A stretch of 64,000 nucleotides of DNA. It comes from Hydrogenophilales bacterium 16-64-46. GTDB taxonomy: Bacteria > Pseudomonadota > Gammaproteobacteria > Burkholderiales > Thiobacillaceae. The stretch lies in contig NCGY01000004.1 of NCBI GenBank assembly GCA_002281775.1, positions 124,001-188,000 of the forward strand, given 5' to 3'. Positions 49,654 through 59,779 of the stretch are shown here, in pieces. Under the pieces are notes generated by a model. It made no database searches. It saw only the letters and a program-made list of their open reading frames with translations, and was not told the origin of the DNA. The translations under genes were made by a program, and so were the position numbers. Position 1 is the stretch's first letter. Every line of letters begins with the position of its first letter.

Positions 49654-52350
49654 TTACGCCATCCTAGCAGGCGACCGCCGGCCCTGGAGACGTCGGCGGA
49701 AAACCCCCTTTTCGATCTCGACGATGCCATACACGACGAAACCGAAGACGACAATCTTCAGCCAGGCTTCGGCGTCGAGCGGTGCTGTCTTGAACAGGGC
49801 GTGCATGGCGGGCGCGTAGGTGAACAGGCCCTGCAGCGCGATCAGCACGCCGGCGGCGGCGAGCGCGACGCGGTTGCCGATGAAGTCCGACCAGCCCGCC
49901 ACCGGCGCGGTGAGATGGCGGCAGTTGAAGAGATAGAAAATCTCCCCTGCGACCAGCGCATTGACGGCAGCGGTGCGGGCAACCTCGATCGACATGCCGC
50001 GCGCCTGTTCCCACAGGAACAGGCCCATCGAGCCGGCTACAAGCAGGGTAGCGACGAATGCCACGCGCCACAGGAGGAAGCGCGTCAGGAGAGGCACTGC
50101 CGGGTCTCGCGGCGGCTGGCGCATGACGTCGGGTTCGGCGTGCTCGAAGGCGATGGCGAGCGCCAGGGTGACGGCGGTGACCATGTTCACCCAGAGGATC
50201 TGCACCGGCGTGATCGGCAGCGTGAGACCGAACAGGATGGCGACCAGGATCATCGCTGCCTCGCCGATGTTGGTCGGTAACGTGAACACGATGGCCTTGC
50301 GGATGTTGCCGTATACCGTGCGCCCTTCCTCCACCGCGTGTGCGATGGAGGCGAAGTTGTCGTCGGCGAGCACCATTTCGGCGGCTTCCTTCGCCGCCTC
50401 GGTGCCTTTGCGTCCCATGGCCACGCCGACGTCCGCACGCCTGAGTGCGGGCGCATCGTTGACGCCGTCGCCGGTCATCGCCGTGACGATCCCCCGGCTT
50501 TGCAAGGCATTGACGAGCCGCAACTTGTGTTCCGGGCTGGCGCGCGCGAATACATCGGTCGCCAAGACAGCCTCCTGCAGCCCCGCTTCGTCGAGCCTCT
50601 CGATGTCGGCACCGGTCAGCGCGCGCGAGGCGTCGAGTCCGAGTTGCGATGCGATGGCCCTTGCGGTGGCGACGTGGTCGCCGGTGATCATCTTGACGCG
50701 GATGCCTGCCGCGCGGCAGTCGGCGACCGCACGCACCGCCTCCTCGCGCGGCGGGTCGGCCAGACCCAGCAACGCGAGCAGGGTGAAGCCGCCGGCCTCG
50801 ACGTCGGCGAAACTTAGCGCAGCGCTGGTCCCGGTTGGCCGTGTCGCCAGAGCCAGCAAGCGCATACCCGCAGCGGCTGTGGCGTGCATGCGCACCTGCC
50901 AGGCGTCGGCGTCGAGCGGACGGTCGCCGCTGGCGTTGCGTTCGGCGACGCACAGCGCCAACACGCGCTCGGGCGCGCCCTTGAGTAACAGAAAGGCATG
51001 GCCGGCATGGTCATGATGCAGGCTTGCCATGAAGCGGTGCTCGGATTCGAAGGGGATGACGTCGAGCCGTGGATAAGCCGTCCGCAGGGTGGGCAGGTCG
51101 AGACCCGCCTTCAGCGCCAGCGTCAGCAGCGCACCCTCGGTGGGATCGCCGGCGAGCTGCCAGCCGGCTGCGCTTTCGTGCAGGTCGGCGTCGTTGCACA
51201 GGGCGGCGGCGCGCGCTGCTTCCAGCAGCAGGGGCTGCGATGCGGCATCAAGCGCCTGGTCGTCGAGCCGGAAGCCGCCCTCCGGCGCGTAACCGCTGCC
51301 GCTGACCCGATAGCGGCTATCGGCCGTCAGCACGCTTTCCACGGTCATTTCGTTGTGGGTGAGCGTGCCGGTCTTGTCGGTGCAGATCACGCTCACCGCG
51401 CCCAGCGTTTCCACCGCAGGCAGGCGGCGGATGATGGCGTGCCGCCTCGCCATGCGCGTGACGCCGATGGCGAGCGCGATGCTCATGATCGCCGGCAGGC
51501 CTTCCGGGATGGCCGCGACGGCAAGGCCGACGGCGGCGAGGAACATCTCGCTCGCCGGGTAGCCGCGGACCCACACGCCGAAGCCGAATACCAGCGCGGC
51601 GAGCAGCAGGGTCACCGCCGCGAGCCACTGGCCGAAGCGCGTCATCTGCCGGGTGAGCGGGGTCGCCAGCGGTTCGACCGAAGCGAGCAGGCCGCTGATG
51701 CGCCCGAGTTCGGTCCTGCTGCCGGTGGCCACGACGATGCCGGTCCCCTGGCCGATGACCACCAGCGTGCCGGCCCAGACCATGCTGGCCCTGTCGCCGA
51801 GCGGGGCCTGCGGGTCGACGGGGTTCGCCTGCTTGTCGACGGCGAGCGATTCGCCGGTGAGCGCTGCCTCCGTCACCCGGAGATTGCGCACGTCGATCAG
51901 GCGCAGGTCGGCGGGCACGCGGTCCCCCGAGGCCAGATGCACGATGTCGCCGGGCACCAGGTCGGCGGCGTCGATTTCGTGCCGTATCCCGGCGCGGGTG
52001 ACGATGGCGCGTGGCGAGAGCAACTCGCGGATGGCGTCGAGCGCCTGCTCGGCACGGCCTTCCTGGAAAAAGCCGATCAGGGCATTGATGGCGACCACGC
52101 CGAAGATCACGCCGCTGTCGACCCAGTGCGCCAGCAGTGCGGTGATGCCGCCCGCTACCAGCAGCACATAGATCAGTACATTGTGGAATTGCAGCAGGAA
52201 GCGCTTCCAGGCGGGGGTGCGCAGCGGCGGGGGCAGACGGTTGGGGCCATGCTCGGTGCGTCGCGCGCTGACAGCGTCCGTGTCCAGTCCGCTGCGTGTG
52301 GCAGCGAGATGGCGCAGCGTGTCCGCAACGGACAGTGCGTGCCAGTTCAT
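49654..52350 (-). CDS. Cation-transporting P-type ATPase (P2 type)
   Basis: An 898-residue P-type ATPase: N-terminal cation ATPase domain (TEHGPNRLPPP), actuator motif TGES in EAALTGESLAVDKQ, ion-binding helix PEGLP in GLAVAAIPEGLPAIMSIALA, phosphorylated Asp at about residue 325 in CTDKTGTLTHNEMTV, nucleotide-binding KGAPERVL, and hinge TGDGVNDAPALRRADVGVAM. These place it with PacL/Ca2+-, Na+- or K+-type pumps; the exact ion is not predictable. ATG 52350 (MNWHALS) resembles relatives; ATG 52371 is an alternative. It starts 32-11 bases after the glnE stop. Confidence 0.92.
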   Translation of the reverse strand: MNWHALSVADTLRHLAATRSGLDTDAVSARRTEHGPNRLPPPLRTPAWKRFLLQFHNVLIYVLLVAGGITALLAHWVDSGVIFGVVAINALIGFFQEGRAEQALDAIRELLSPRAIVTRAGIRHEIDAADLVPGDIVHLASGDRVPADLRLIDVRNLRVTEAALTGESLAVDKQANPVDPQAPLGDRASMVWAGTLVVIGQGTGIVVATGSRTELGRISGLLASVEPLATPLTRQMTRFGQWLAAVTLLLAALVFGFGVWVRGYPASEMFLAAVGLAVAAIPEGLPAIMSIALAIGVTRMARRHAIIRRLPAVETLGAVSVICTDKTGTLTHNEMTVESVLTADSRYRVSGSGYAPEGGFRLDDQALDAASQPLLLEAARAAALCNDADLHESAAGWQLAGDPTEGALLTLALKAGLDLPTLRTAYPRLDVIPFESEHRFMASLHHDHAGHAFLLLKGAPERVLALCVAERNASGDRPLDADAWQVRMHATAAAGMRLLALATRPTGTSAALSFADVEAGGFTLLALLGLADPPREEAVRAVADCRAAGIRVKMITGDHVATARAIASQLGLDASRALTGADIERLDEAGLQEAVLATDVFARASPEHKLRLVNALQSRGIVTAMTGDGVNDAPALRRADVGVAMGRKGTEAAKEAAEMVLADDNFASIAHAVEEGRTVYGNIRKAIVFTLPTNIGEAAMILVAILFGLTLPITPVQILWVNMVTAVTLALAIAFEHAEPDVMRQPPRDPAVPLLTRFLLWRVAFVATLLVAGSMGLFLWEQARGMSIEVARTAAVNALVAGEIFYLFNCRHLTAPVAGWSDFIGNRVALAAAGVLIALQGLFTYAPAMHALFKTAPLDAEAWLKIVVFGFVVYGIVEIEKGVFRRRLQGRRSPARMA

Positions 52351-52381
52351 CACCGGTGGGCGGCTCTGCATGGCGCGCGCG

Positions 52382-55042
52382 TCAGGACACCCAGACGTGG
52401 TCCCACAGCGCGCGCACGGCAGCGCGCACCGCGTCCAGCCCGTCTGGCGGCACACGCGCGTGTTCTGCGCCTGCAAGCTTGACCACGTGCTGGCGGCGGC
52501 GCAGCTCGCGGTAGGCGTCGGCGGCCGCAGCGGCGGTATCGGCAGGGATCAGCCCTGCTGCCCCCGCGCGCTGCAGCAGGGCGATGTTGCCGAGGTTGGC
52601 GGCGAGTTCGGGATGGCGGTGACAGTCCCGCAGGATGAGGTACTGCACGCAGAACTCCACATCGACGATGCCGCCGGCGTCGTGTTTCAGGTCGAACAGT
52701 GCCGTGGCGTTGGGGTGGCCGTCATGCATCTTCTGGCGCATGGCGAGCACTTCGTCGCGCAGTTTGCCGGCGTCGCGCGGCAGGCACAGCACGTCGCGGC
52801 GGATCGTTTCGAAGGCATCGCCGATGGCGGCGTCGCCGCAGACGAAGCGGGCACGGGTGATCGCCTGGTGTTCCCAGGTCCAGGCGTGGGCCATCTGGTA
52901 GGTGCGGAAGGCCTCGACCGAGCTGACCAGCAAACCCGACGCGCCGTCCGGCCGCAGCCGCAGGTCGGCTTCGTAGAGCACGCCGGTGGCGGTGGTTGTG
53001 CCAAGCCAGGTGTTGATGCGCTGTGCCAGCCGCGCGTAGATTTCCTGCGCGCGTTCGTCGTCATCGTCGAACAGGAACACCAGGTCCAGATCGGAGGCGT
53101 AGCCCAGCTCCTTGCCGCCGAGCTTGCCGTAGCCGACGACGGCAAAGCGCGGTATGTCGCGATGGCGGGTTTTCAGCTTGGCCCAGCAGCGCGCGAGGGT
53201 CTCGGCGAGCAGCGTGTCGGCGAGATACGACAGATGATCCGACAGCGCTTCCAGCGTGAGCCGGCCGGCCACGTCCTGCGCCAGCAGGCGCAGGGTCTGC
53301 ACCTGCTTGAAGCGGCGCATGATGTCCATCTGCGCTTCGGTGTCGTCGGGCACGGCGTCGAGCTCGGCCTTGAGCTGCGCGGCAAGCTGCGTCCAGTCGG
53401 GTACGCTCATCAGGTGTTGCGGGGCGATCAGCTCGTCTAGCAGTTGCGGCTGCCGGGTGATCATCTGCGCCGCCCACGGGCTGGCTGCCAGGAGTTTCGC
53501 CAGTTGCCGCAGCGCGGCGGGGTATTCGGCGAGCAGCGCCAGATAAGTGGCGCGGCGGGCGATGGATTGGATCAGCGCAGCCAGACGTTCCAGCGTGGTT
53601 TCCGGTTCGGCGAGTGCACCGACGATTTCCAGCGCGGGCGGCAACAGGGCATTGAGCCGCAGTTGGGTCGATTCGGGCAGGCGCGCGGCGTGCTGGTGCA
53701 GCGCGTCGAGTGTGGCCTGCACCCGCGCCGGTTCGCCGTAGCCGGCGTTTTCCAGCAGGGCGACCACGGCCTCGGAGCCAGCGGTGCCGCAGCACACGGC
53801 GGTGAGCGGGTGGCTGGTCTGGTCCGCCTGCGGCGCGGCGAACACCTGTTCGAAATGCCGGGTGACGCGGTGGCGCTGGTGGTCGAGCGCCGTCATCAGC
53901 GCGTCGAAATCGGCGAAGCGCATCGCCTCGGCGAGCATGGCGCGTGATTCACCGTCTTCCGGCAGCAACTGCGTCTGCGCGTCGTCGAGGTACTGGATGC
54001 GGTGCTCCAGCCGGCGCAGAAAGTCGTAGGCGTCGGCGAGTTCGCGCTGTGCGTCGGCGGTCATCAGGCCACTGGCGGCGAGTTCCGCCAGCACCACGAG
54101 CGTGGGGCGCTGGCGCAGCGCGGCGATCTGCCCCCCGCGGATCAATTGGAACACCTGCGCGGTGAATTCGATTTCACGGATGCCGCCGGGTCCGAGCTTG
54201 ACGTTGTGCGCCATGTCGCGGCGCGCGACTTCGCGGCGGATCTGCACGTGCAGGTCGCGGATCGCGGCAAAGGCTTCAAAGTCGAGATACTTGCGGAAGA
54301 CGAAGGGCCGCACGATCTCGGCGAGGGCCGAATCCTGGTCGCCGGTGAGAGGCCGCGCCTTGATCCAGGCGTAGCGTTCCCACGGCCGGCCGTGCGCAAC
54401 GAGATAGTCTTCCAGCATGGCAAAACCCATCGCCATCGGCCCGGAATCGCCCCAGGGCCGCAGCCGCAGGTCGACACGGAAGACGTAGCCGTCGGCGGTG
54501 TTCTCCGACAGCGCGCCGGCGAGCTTGCGGCCGAGCCTGACGAAGAATTCGTGGTTGGAAATGGACTTTGCGCCGTCGGTCTCGCCCTCCTCGGGGTAGA
54601 GGTAGATGAGGTCGATATCCGAAGACACATTGAGCTCGCCGCCGCCAAGCTTGCCCATGCCGACGACGACCAGACGTTGCGCCTGCCCCATGGCGTCGCG
54701 CGGCTCGCCGTGGCGGGCGGCCAACGCGGCATGATGGAAATCGAGCGCGGCGGCAATGCAGACCTCGGCGAGATCGGTGTACGCCGTCATCACCTCTGTC
54801 AGGTTTGCGTCACCCGCGAGATCGCGCGCGGTGAGCCGCAGCCAGACCTGTCGCCGCAACTGCCGCAGACGACGATGCAGGGTGTCTTCGTCGAGGCAGG
54901 GCGGATCGCTGACAAAGACCTGCATGGCGGTGCGCTCGAACGGGCGGCCGAAATCCAGCCCAGCCAGGTCGGGGTGCGCCGCCAGCAGGCGCTGACCAAA
55001 GCGCGAGCAGTGCGCCACGCGGGCGAGCGGCGTGTCGTTCAT
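52382..55042 (-). CDS. glnE: Glutamine synthetase adenylyltransferase/deadenylase
   Basis: GlnE adenylylates and deadenylylates glutamine synthetase in response to PII and glutamine. The 886-residue product has two nucleotidyltransferase domains: the deadenylylase half with VVGMGKLGGGELNVSSDIDL and the adenylylase half with VVGYGKLGGKELGYASDLDL; both GxGKLGG...SDxDL triads are intact. The start MNDTPLARVAHCSRFGQRLL at 55042 is at the usual position; the frame is open beyond but not conserved. Confidence 0.95.
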   Translation of the reverse strand: MNDTPLARVAHCSRFGQRLLAAHPDLAGLDFGRPFERTAMQVFVSDPPCLDEDTLHRRLRQLRRQVWLRLTARDLAGDANLTEVMTAYTDLAEVCIAAALDFHHAALAARHGEPRDAMGQAQRLVVVGMGKLGGGELNVSSDIDLIYLYPEEGETDGAKSISNHEFFVRLGRKLAGALSENTADGYVFRVDLRLRPWGDSGPMAMGFAMLEDYLVAHGRPWERYAWIKARPLTGDQDSALAEIVRPFVFRKYLDFEAFAAIRDLHVQIRREVARRDMAHNVKLGPGGIREIEFTAQVFQLIRGGQIAALRQRPTLVVLAELAASGLMTADAQRELADAYDFLRRLEHRIQYLDDAQTQLLPEDGESRAMLAEAMRFADFDALMTALDHQRHRVTRHFEQVFAAPQADQTSHPLTAVCCGTAGSEAVVALLENAGYGEPARVQATLDALHQHAARLPESTQLRLNALLPPALEIVGALAEPETTLERLAALIQSIARRATYLALLAEYPAALRQLAKLLAASPWAAQMITRQPQLLDELIAPQHLMSVPDWTQLAAQLKAELDAVPDDTEAQMDIMRRFKQVQTLRLLAQDVAGRLTLEALSDHLSYLADTLLAETLARCWAKLKTRHRDIPRFAVVGYGKLGGKELGYASDLDLVFLFDDDDERAQEIYARLAQRINTWLGTTTATGVLYEADLRLRPDGASGLLVSSVEAFRTYQMAHAWTWEHQAITRARFVCGDAAIGDAFETIRRDVLCLPRDAGKLRDEVLAMRQKMHDGHPNATALFDLKHDAGGIVDVEFCVQYLILRDCHRHPELAANLGNIALLQRAGAAGLIPADTAAAAADAYRELRRRQHVVKLAGAEHARVPPDGLDAVRAAVRALWDHVWVS

Positions 55043-55363
55043 GCCGCACCAGCGTTCAGGCGGCGCGCATCGCCATGGGGCGTCAGGCGTGCCCCGGCTT
55101 TGCCGTACGGGGTCTTCAAGGCAGCCACGCGCCGGGGCCGGCAGACCGGTAGGGTTTGTCGGCGAAATTGACACACCGGGCAAAGCGGCGCTGCAAATCT
55201 GTCCCGGCAAGCTGCAAAAGACGATGAAACATGACGCTGGACGTCTCCTGGGATATTGGCGTGGTAATTGCTGGGGTTTGCATGCACGGCCCGGTTGCCG
55301 GGTGCGTTCGTCACGTTCGGCACGGAGCCGGATCGTTTTTAGCATACGTTGAGGAGAATCGAG
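55043..55363. other. Divergent intergenic region between glnE and the PEP-CTERM gene
   Basis: Without a gene for 320 bases. It holds the sigma-54 promoter at 55257-55272 and, to its left, GC-rich inverted segments such as GCCCCGGC...GCCGGGGC-like pieces around 55090-55135 that could fold into a leader structure of glnE. I could not match them to a known riboswitch. Confidence 0.5.
55257..55272 (+). promoter_or_regulatory. Sigma-54 (RpoN) -24/-12 promoter for the second PEP-CTERM gene
   Basis: TTGGCGTGGTAATTGC has GG (55258-55259) and GC (55270-55271) separated by exactly 10 bases. Transcription would start near 55283, about 80 bases before ATG 55364, the same geometry as at the first PEP-CTERM gene. 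Confidence 0.78.
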
Positions 55364-55924
55364 ATGAAAGTCAGCACGCTCGCGGGCATTTTGCTCGCAT
55401 CGGGCGGTATTGCCGGATCGTTGCCGGCGCAGGCCCTGAGCCTTACCCCGGCAAGCTCGCCCATTGCCACCACCGACCAGACGTCCGCGCTGAGCGCATC
55501 CGGCCTGGCCGATTTGATCGATTACGCCGGAACCCTGACGCTCCTGTACAAGGCCAACGTCGACAGTCCGGAAGAGGGCGTCGCCGCGGACCTGTATGCG
55601 ACCGGGTTCGACCTTACGCCAGACGATCCCTCGATGGCGACGATCAGCTGGAACGGCCCCGCCAGCGTCATCGCCTGTCCCGATTGCTTTCTGGTGGTGA
55701 AGGACGGCAACCAGAGCCCTGCACAATACGTGTTCGACCTCGGCGACTGGGACGGGCAGGAGAGCCTGGTGCTGACCGATTTCTGGCCCGCCCGGGGAGC
55801 CATCTCGCATGTGGCCATTTTCAGCTCGGCCGGGCTGGCACCGGTGCCCGAAGCTAAAACCTACGCCATGCTGCTGGCCGGTTTGGGGCTTGTCGGGCTG
55901 ACCGTGCGCCGCCGCAGCGCCTGA
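55364..55924 (+). CDS. PEP-CTERM sorting-domain exported protein (second copy type)
   Basis: A 186-residue secreted protein: signal peptide (ILLASGGIAGSLPAQAL), beta-rich body (YAGTLTLLYKANVDSPEEGV; FVF-like YVFDLGDWDGQESLVLTD) and a C-terminal sorting helix VPEAKTYAMLLAGLGLVGLT with RRR before the end. The PEP motif reads PEA here, a common variant. ATG 55364 with GAGGAG is preferred over an upstream TTG. The body is unrelated in detail to the first PEP-CTERM protein. It is followed by a terminator. Confidence 0.88.
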   Translation: MKVSTLAGILLASGGIAGSLPAQALSLTPASSPIATTDQTSALSASGLADLIDYAGTLTLLYKANVDSPEEGVAADLYATGFDLTPDDPSMATISWNGPASVIACPDCFLVVKDGNQSPAQYVFDLGDWDGQESLVLTDFWPARGAISHVAIFSSAGLAPVPEAKTYAMLLAGLGLVGLTVRRRSA

Positions 55925-55940
55925 GCACAGCCGGCACCGG

Positions 55941-55969
55941 AAAAAGCGCCGCCTTGCCGGCGCTTTTTT
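55941..55969 (+). terminator. Rho-independent terminator
   Basis: AAAAAGCGCCG (55941-55951), loop CCTTGC, CGGCGCTTTTTT (to 55969): a 6-bp GC stem extended by A:T pairs with a run of six T. It ends the PEP-CTERM transcript and isolates acs. Confidence 0.93.
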
Positions 55970-56056
55970 CATGGCGACTCTCCCGGCCGGTAAACCGGTC
56001 GCGGGGCTGAATTAGAATCGCGGGACAATTCCAACCCCTGTCCGAGGAGCGTATCC

Positions 56057-58021
56057 ATGTCTGCCATCGAGTCGATCCTGACCGAAACCCGCGTTTTTCC
56101 GCCCGCCGAGTCGTTTGTGCGCGAGGCCAATGTCTCGGGCATGGAGGCCTATCGTGCCCTGTGCCGCCAGGCCGACACCGATTACGAAGGCTATTGGGCC
56201 GGGCTCGCGAAAAAACATATCGCCTGGAACACCCCGTTCACGCGCACGCTCGACGAATCGCACGCACCGTTCTACAAATGGTTCGACGACGGCATGCTGA
56301 ACGTGTCCTACAACTGCCTCGACCGCCATCTGGCCACGCGTGGCGACCAGACCGCGCTGATCTTCGAGGCTGACGACGGCAGCGTGTCGAACATCAGCTA
56401 CAGGCAGCTCCACGCCCGCGTCTGTCAGTTCGCCAACGGCCTGAAGTCGCTGGGCGTGGTGGCCGGCGACCGCGTCATCGTCTACATGCCCATGAGCGTG
56501 GAGGCGGTGGTGGCGATGCAGGCCTGTGCGCGTATCGGTGCCATCCACTCGGTGGTGTTTGGTGGCTTCTCGGCCAAGAGCCTGTTCGAGCGGATCGAGG
56601 ACGCCCGCGCCAAAATCATCGTGACTGCCGACGAGTCCCTGCGCGGCGGCAAGGCCGTGCCACTGAAGAAAGCCGTGGACGAGGCGCTCACTATGGGCGA
56701 CACCGGCTGCGTGGAGCGCGTGATTGTCTATCGCCGCTCCTGTGGCGCGGTGAACTGGTCGCCGCGTGACCTGTGGTGGCATGAACTCACCCAGACACAG
56801 GCCGACAGCTGCGAACCCACCTGGGTGTCTGCCGAGCATCCGCTCTTCATCCTCTACACCTCCGGTTCCACCGGCAAGCCCAAGGGCGTGCAGCATTCCA
56901 CCGGCGGCTACCTGCTCGGCGCAATCCTCTCGATGCTGTGGGTGTTCGACGCCAAACCGGATTCCGACGTGTACTGGTGTACTGCCGATGTGGGCTGGAT
57001 CACCGGGCACACCTACGTCGCCTACGGTCCGCTTGCTCTGGGCATGACCGAAGTCATATTCGAAGGCGTGCCGACGCACCCGCACGCCGGGCGCTTCTGG
57101 GAGATGATCGCCCGGCACCGCGTCACCACCTTCTACACTGCGCCTACCGCCATTCGCAGCCTCATCAAGCTGGGTCCGGATCTGCCGAAACAGCACGACA
57201 TGTCGTCGCTGCGCCTGCTGGGCACGGTCGGTGAACCGATCAACCCCGAAGCGTGGATGTGGTACCACGATGTCATCGGTGGCGCCCGCTGCCCCATCGT
57301 CGACACTTGGTGGCAGACCGAAACCGGCTCCAACATGATTTCACCGCTGCCCGGCGCGGTGCCGACCAAACCCGGCTCGTGCACACTGCCGCTGCCCGGC
57401 ATCCAGGTCGGCGTCGTCGACGAAGCCGGCCACGACGTGGCCGCGCAGCAGGGAGGATTCCTCGTCATCAAGCGGCCTTTCCCCAGCCAGCTGCGCACGC
57501 TCTGGGGCGACCCCGAGCGCTTCGTCAAAACCTATTTCCCGCCCGAACTCGGCGGCCGCATGTACCTTGCCGGCGACTCTACCCACCAGGACGCCGACGG
57601 CTACTACTGGATCATGGGCCGCATAGACGACGTGCTGAACGTGTCCGGCCACCGCCTCGGCACCATGGAAATCGAATCCGCGCTGGTTGCCAACCCGCTC
57701 GTTGCCGAAGCCGCCGTCGTCGGCAAGCCGCACGACATCAAGGGTGAATCCGTCGTTGCCTTTGTCGTGCTCAAGGGCGCGCGCGCCAGCGGCGATGCTG
57801 CGAAAAAGATCGTCGCCGAGCTGCGCGACTGGGTGGGCAAGGAAATCGGCCCGATCGCCAAACCCGACGAAATCCGCTTCGGCGACAACCTGCCCAAGAC
57901 CCGCTCCGGCAAGATCATGCGCCGCCTGCTGCGTGCGCTGGCCCGTGGCGAAGAAATCACCCAGGACGTGTCGACGCTGGAAAACCCGGCGATTCTCGAT
58001 CAATTGAAGCAGGCGGTCTGA
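56057..58021 (+). CDS. acs: Acetyl-CoA synthetase
   Basis: Acs activates acetate to acetyl-CoA through acetyl-AMP. The product is 654 residues, standard length. The P-loop [34 protein letters not shown], and the regulatory Lys (about residue 619) in [15 protein letters not shown] are all present, so reversible acetylation control is possible. CGAGGAGC precedes the ATG. Confidence 0.97.
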   Translation: MSAIESILTETRVFPPAESFVREANVSGMEAYRALCRQADTDYEGYWAGLAKKHIAWNTPFTRTLDESHAPFYKWFDDGMLNVSYNCLDRHLATRGDQTALIFEADDGSVSNISYRQLHARVCQFANGLKSLGVVAGDRVIVYMPMSVEAVVAMQACARIGAIHSVVFGGFSAKSLFERIEDARAKIIVTADESLRGGKAVPLKKAVDEALTMGDTGCVERVIVYRRSCGAVNWSPRDLWWHELTQTQADSCEPTWVSAEHPLFILYTSGSTGKPKGVQHSTGGYLLGAILSMLWVFDAKPDSDVYWCTADVGWITGHTYVAYGPLALGMTEVIFEGVPTHPHAGRFWEMIARHRVTTFYTAPTAIRSLIKLGPDLPKQHDMSSLRLLGTVGEPINPEAWMWYHDVIGGARCPIVDTWWQTETGSNMISPLPGAVPTKPGSCTLPLPGIQVGVVDEAGHDVAAQQGGFLVIKRPFPSQLRTLWGDPERFVKTYFPPELGGRMYLAGDSTHQDADGYYWIMGRIDDVLNVSGHRLGTMEIESALVANPLVAEAAVVGKPHDIKGESVVAFVVLKGARASGDAAKKIVAELRDWVGKEIGPIAKPDEIRFGDNLPKTRSGKIMRRLLRALARGEEITQDVSTLENPAILDQLKQAV

Positions 58022-58070
58022 CTATCCGGCAGCCCACCGTCGCGAAGGCTTGAAAAAATCGCCCAAGGCC

Positions 58071-58091
58071 TTATCCTGATAATAAGGATAA
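58071..58091. promoter_or_regulatory. Inverted repeat upstream of the eRF1-like gene
   Basis: TTATCCT (58071-58077) and AGGATAA (58085-58091) form a 7-bp inverted repeat in an AT-rich stretch 30 bases before the ATG at 58121. It may be an operator, or part of an AT-rich promoter. Confidence 0.45.
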
Positions 58092-58120
58092 AGTTGTCCT
58101 GTTAATAAAAGGAACGTCTC

Positions 58121-58513
58121 ATGTCGCATTACCATGCCGTCGCCTGGCTTGATCACAACGAAGCCCGCGTCATGCACATCAGCCCGGACGATGTCGAAAA
58201 ATCCGTGGTCCATCCGGCGCATCCGCACCGCCACCTGCAGCGCAAGCGCGGTTCGGTGAGCGGCAGCCGCCAGCCCGAGGACCAGAACTACTATCACGAA
58301 GTCGTCGAAGCGCTCGCCGGCGCTGCGGAAATCCTGATCGTCGGCCCCGGTCACGCCAAGCTCGAGCTGATCAAACATATCCATGCGCACGACCACGGCA
58401 TCGTGGACAAGGTGGTGGGCGTGGAAACCGTGGACCATCCCGGCGACAGCCAGCTGCTTGCCTTTGCGCGCAAGTATTTCGCCGTCAAGGACAAGATGCT
58501 TCCACAACAGTAA
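58121..58513 (+). CDS. Small eRF1-domain-like (baeRF/translational machinery) protein
   Basis: A 130-residue protein of the type often named translational machinery protein: VAWLDHNEARVMHISPDDVE, HRHLQRKRGSVSGSR, YYHEVVEALAGAAEILIVGP and GVETVDHPGDSQLLAFARKY. The fold matches the third domain of eukaryotic release factor 1 found in bacterial eRF1-like families, which may act on stalled ribosomes. AAAGGAACG lies before ATG 58121. Confidence 0.78.
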   Translation: MSHYHAVAWLDHNEARVMHISPDDVEKSVVHPAHPHRHLQRKRGSVSGSRQPEDQNYYHEVVEALAGAAEILIVGPGHAKLELIKHIHAHDHGIVDKVVGVETVDHPGDSQLLAFARKYFAVKDKMLPQQ

Positions 58514-58663
58514 ATCCAGGACGCGCTGAACGCATGAACTTGACGCCGTCTCGCAGGTGTCGTTTCTAAGTCCCCGGGCAGAGGAAAACCCGGGACGTAG
58601 CCAGGCTGGAAAGGCCGGCGATCCTGGAGCCGTTGAAGACCACGGCCTGAACGCCGCGGGGGA

Positions 58664-59218
58664 TCACCGGGCTGGGCGGACGGCGGATTTGGGCCGGAAC
58701 ACCGCGACCGTTTCTGGCCGTGCTTCGAGATAGGGGCCACCGATAAGGTCGATGCAATAGGGCACGGCAGCGAAGATGCCGTCGAGCGTTTCCTTGATGG
58801 CCTTGGGCTGGCCGGGCAGGTTGAGGATGAGGCAGCCGCCGCGCACGACGCCGACCTGGCGCGACAGGATCGCGGTCGGCACATACTTCAGCGACACCGC
58901 ACGCATGGCCTCGCCAAAGCCGGGCAGCACCTTGTGCGCCACCGCCAGCGTCGCTTCCGGCGTGACGTCGCGCAACGCCGGACCGGTGCCACCGGTGGTC
59001 AGTACCAGCGCGCAGTGTGCCGTGTCGGCCAGTTCGACGAGCGTGGATTCAATCAGTGCTTGCTCGTCGGGGATCAGCCGGGTGACGAACTCGACCGGGT
59101 TTGCAAGCGTATTCGCTAACCAGTCTTGCAGGGCCGGCAGGCCTTGGTCTTCGTAGACACCCTGACTGGCGCGGTCACTGATGGAAACCAGGCCGATGCG
59201 AACGGAATCGTGGGACAT
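58664..59218 (-). CDS. mogA: Molybdopterin adenylyltransferase
   Basis: MogA activates molybdopterin by adenylylation before molybdate insertion. The 184-residue protein shows IGLVSISDRASQGVYEDQGL, the ATP-binding TTGGTGPALRDVTPEATLAV, and LNLPGQPKAIKETLDGIFAA. ATG 59218 begins MSHDSVRIGLVS; the frame is open upstream to 59734 on the opposite strand of the thioredoxin gene, not coding. Single gene, divergent from the thioredoxin-like gene. Confidence 0.95.
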   Translation of the reverse strand: MSHDSVRIGLVSISDRASQGVYEDQGLPALQDWLANTLANPVEFVTRLIPDEQALIESTLVELADTAHCALVLTTGGTGPALRDVTPEATLAVAHKVLPGFGEAMRAVSLKYVPTAILSRQVGVVRGGCLILNLPGQPKAIKETLDGIFAAVPYCIDLIGGPYLEARPETVAVFRPKSAVRPAR

Positions 59219-59290
59219 GTGGTCAGAAAAGAGGATTGCGATGACTGCCGAATTTATCAGAATGAACCGGATTACAAGAGGAGATGCACC

Positions 59291-59779
59291 ATGAAGACTT
59301 TCCTGCTCGCAGCATGCCTGGCGTTGGCGGTGCCGACTGCGTGGGCCGACCCGCCCAAGGGCTATCCCTTCGTCGACTACAACGCCGGACTGGCGGCAGC
59401 GAAGGCATCCGGCAAACCCGTCTTTCTGTATTTTGGCCGCTACGGCTGCGCCTGGTGTGACCACACCAACAAGAAAACCTTTTCCGACGCCGGGCTCAAG
59501 GCTTTGTACAGCGAACATTACGAACTGGTCTACGCCGATGCCGAATCGGGCAAGCGGATCACCCTGCCCACTGGCGAGCGCATCACCGAAGCCGAGCTGG
59601 GCGTGCGCCTGAAAGCATTTGCCACGCCGCTCTTCGTCTATCTCACGCCGCAGGGCGAGAAGATCGTACAAGTGCCGGGTTTCAAGACGGTGCGCGATTT
59701 CCGGGATTACGACCGCTACGTGCGTGGCGGCCACTACAAGACGCAGACCCTGCTGGAATTTCTGGGTAGCAAGTCGTGA
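59291..59779 (+). CDS. SoxW-like periplasmic thioredoxin-family protein
   Basis: A 162-residue thioredoxin-fold protein with a signal peptide (LLAACLALAVPTAWAD) and redox motif in FLYFGRYGCAWCDHTNKKTF, followed by ATPLFVYLTPQGEKIVQVPG with the cis-Pro. It resembles SoxW and DsbE-like reductases of the sulfur-oxidation and cytochrome pathways. GAGGAGA precedes ATG 59291. Its stop overlaps the GTG start of the next gene (GTGA), so the two are co-translated. Confidence 0.85.
   Translation: MKTFLLAACLALAVPTAWADPPKGYPFVDYNAGLAAAKASGKPVFLYFGRYGCAWCDHTNKKTFSDAGLKALYSEHYELVYADAESGKRITLPTGERITEAELGVRLKAFATPLFVYLTPQGEKIVQVPGFKTVRDFRDYDRYVRGGHYKTQTLLEFLGSKS

Noticed and set aside
50998..52482. Plus-strand 494-codon open frame opposite the P-type ATPase
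   Set aside because: Shadow of a well-conserved ATPase gene; composition is typical antisense and no motif is present. Similar shadows over glnE and the GGDEF-EAL gene were dropped for the same reason.
55060..55230. Possible c-di-GMP riboswitch upstream of glnE or the PEP-CTERM gene
   Set aside because: Pieces like GGCAAAGCC occur on both strands, but the paired elements and tetraloop/receptor of the GEMM class could not be assembled.
58571..58601. GC hairpin CCCGGG...CCCGGG after mogA as a terminator
   Set aside because: The stem is imperfect and no U tract follows on either strand, so a terminator cannot be supported.
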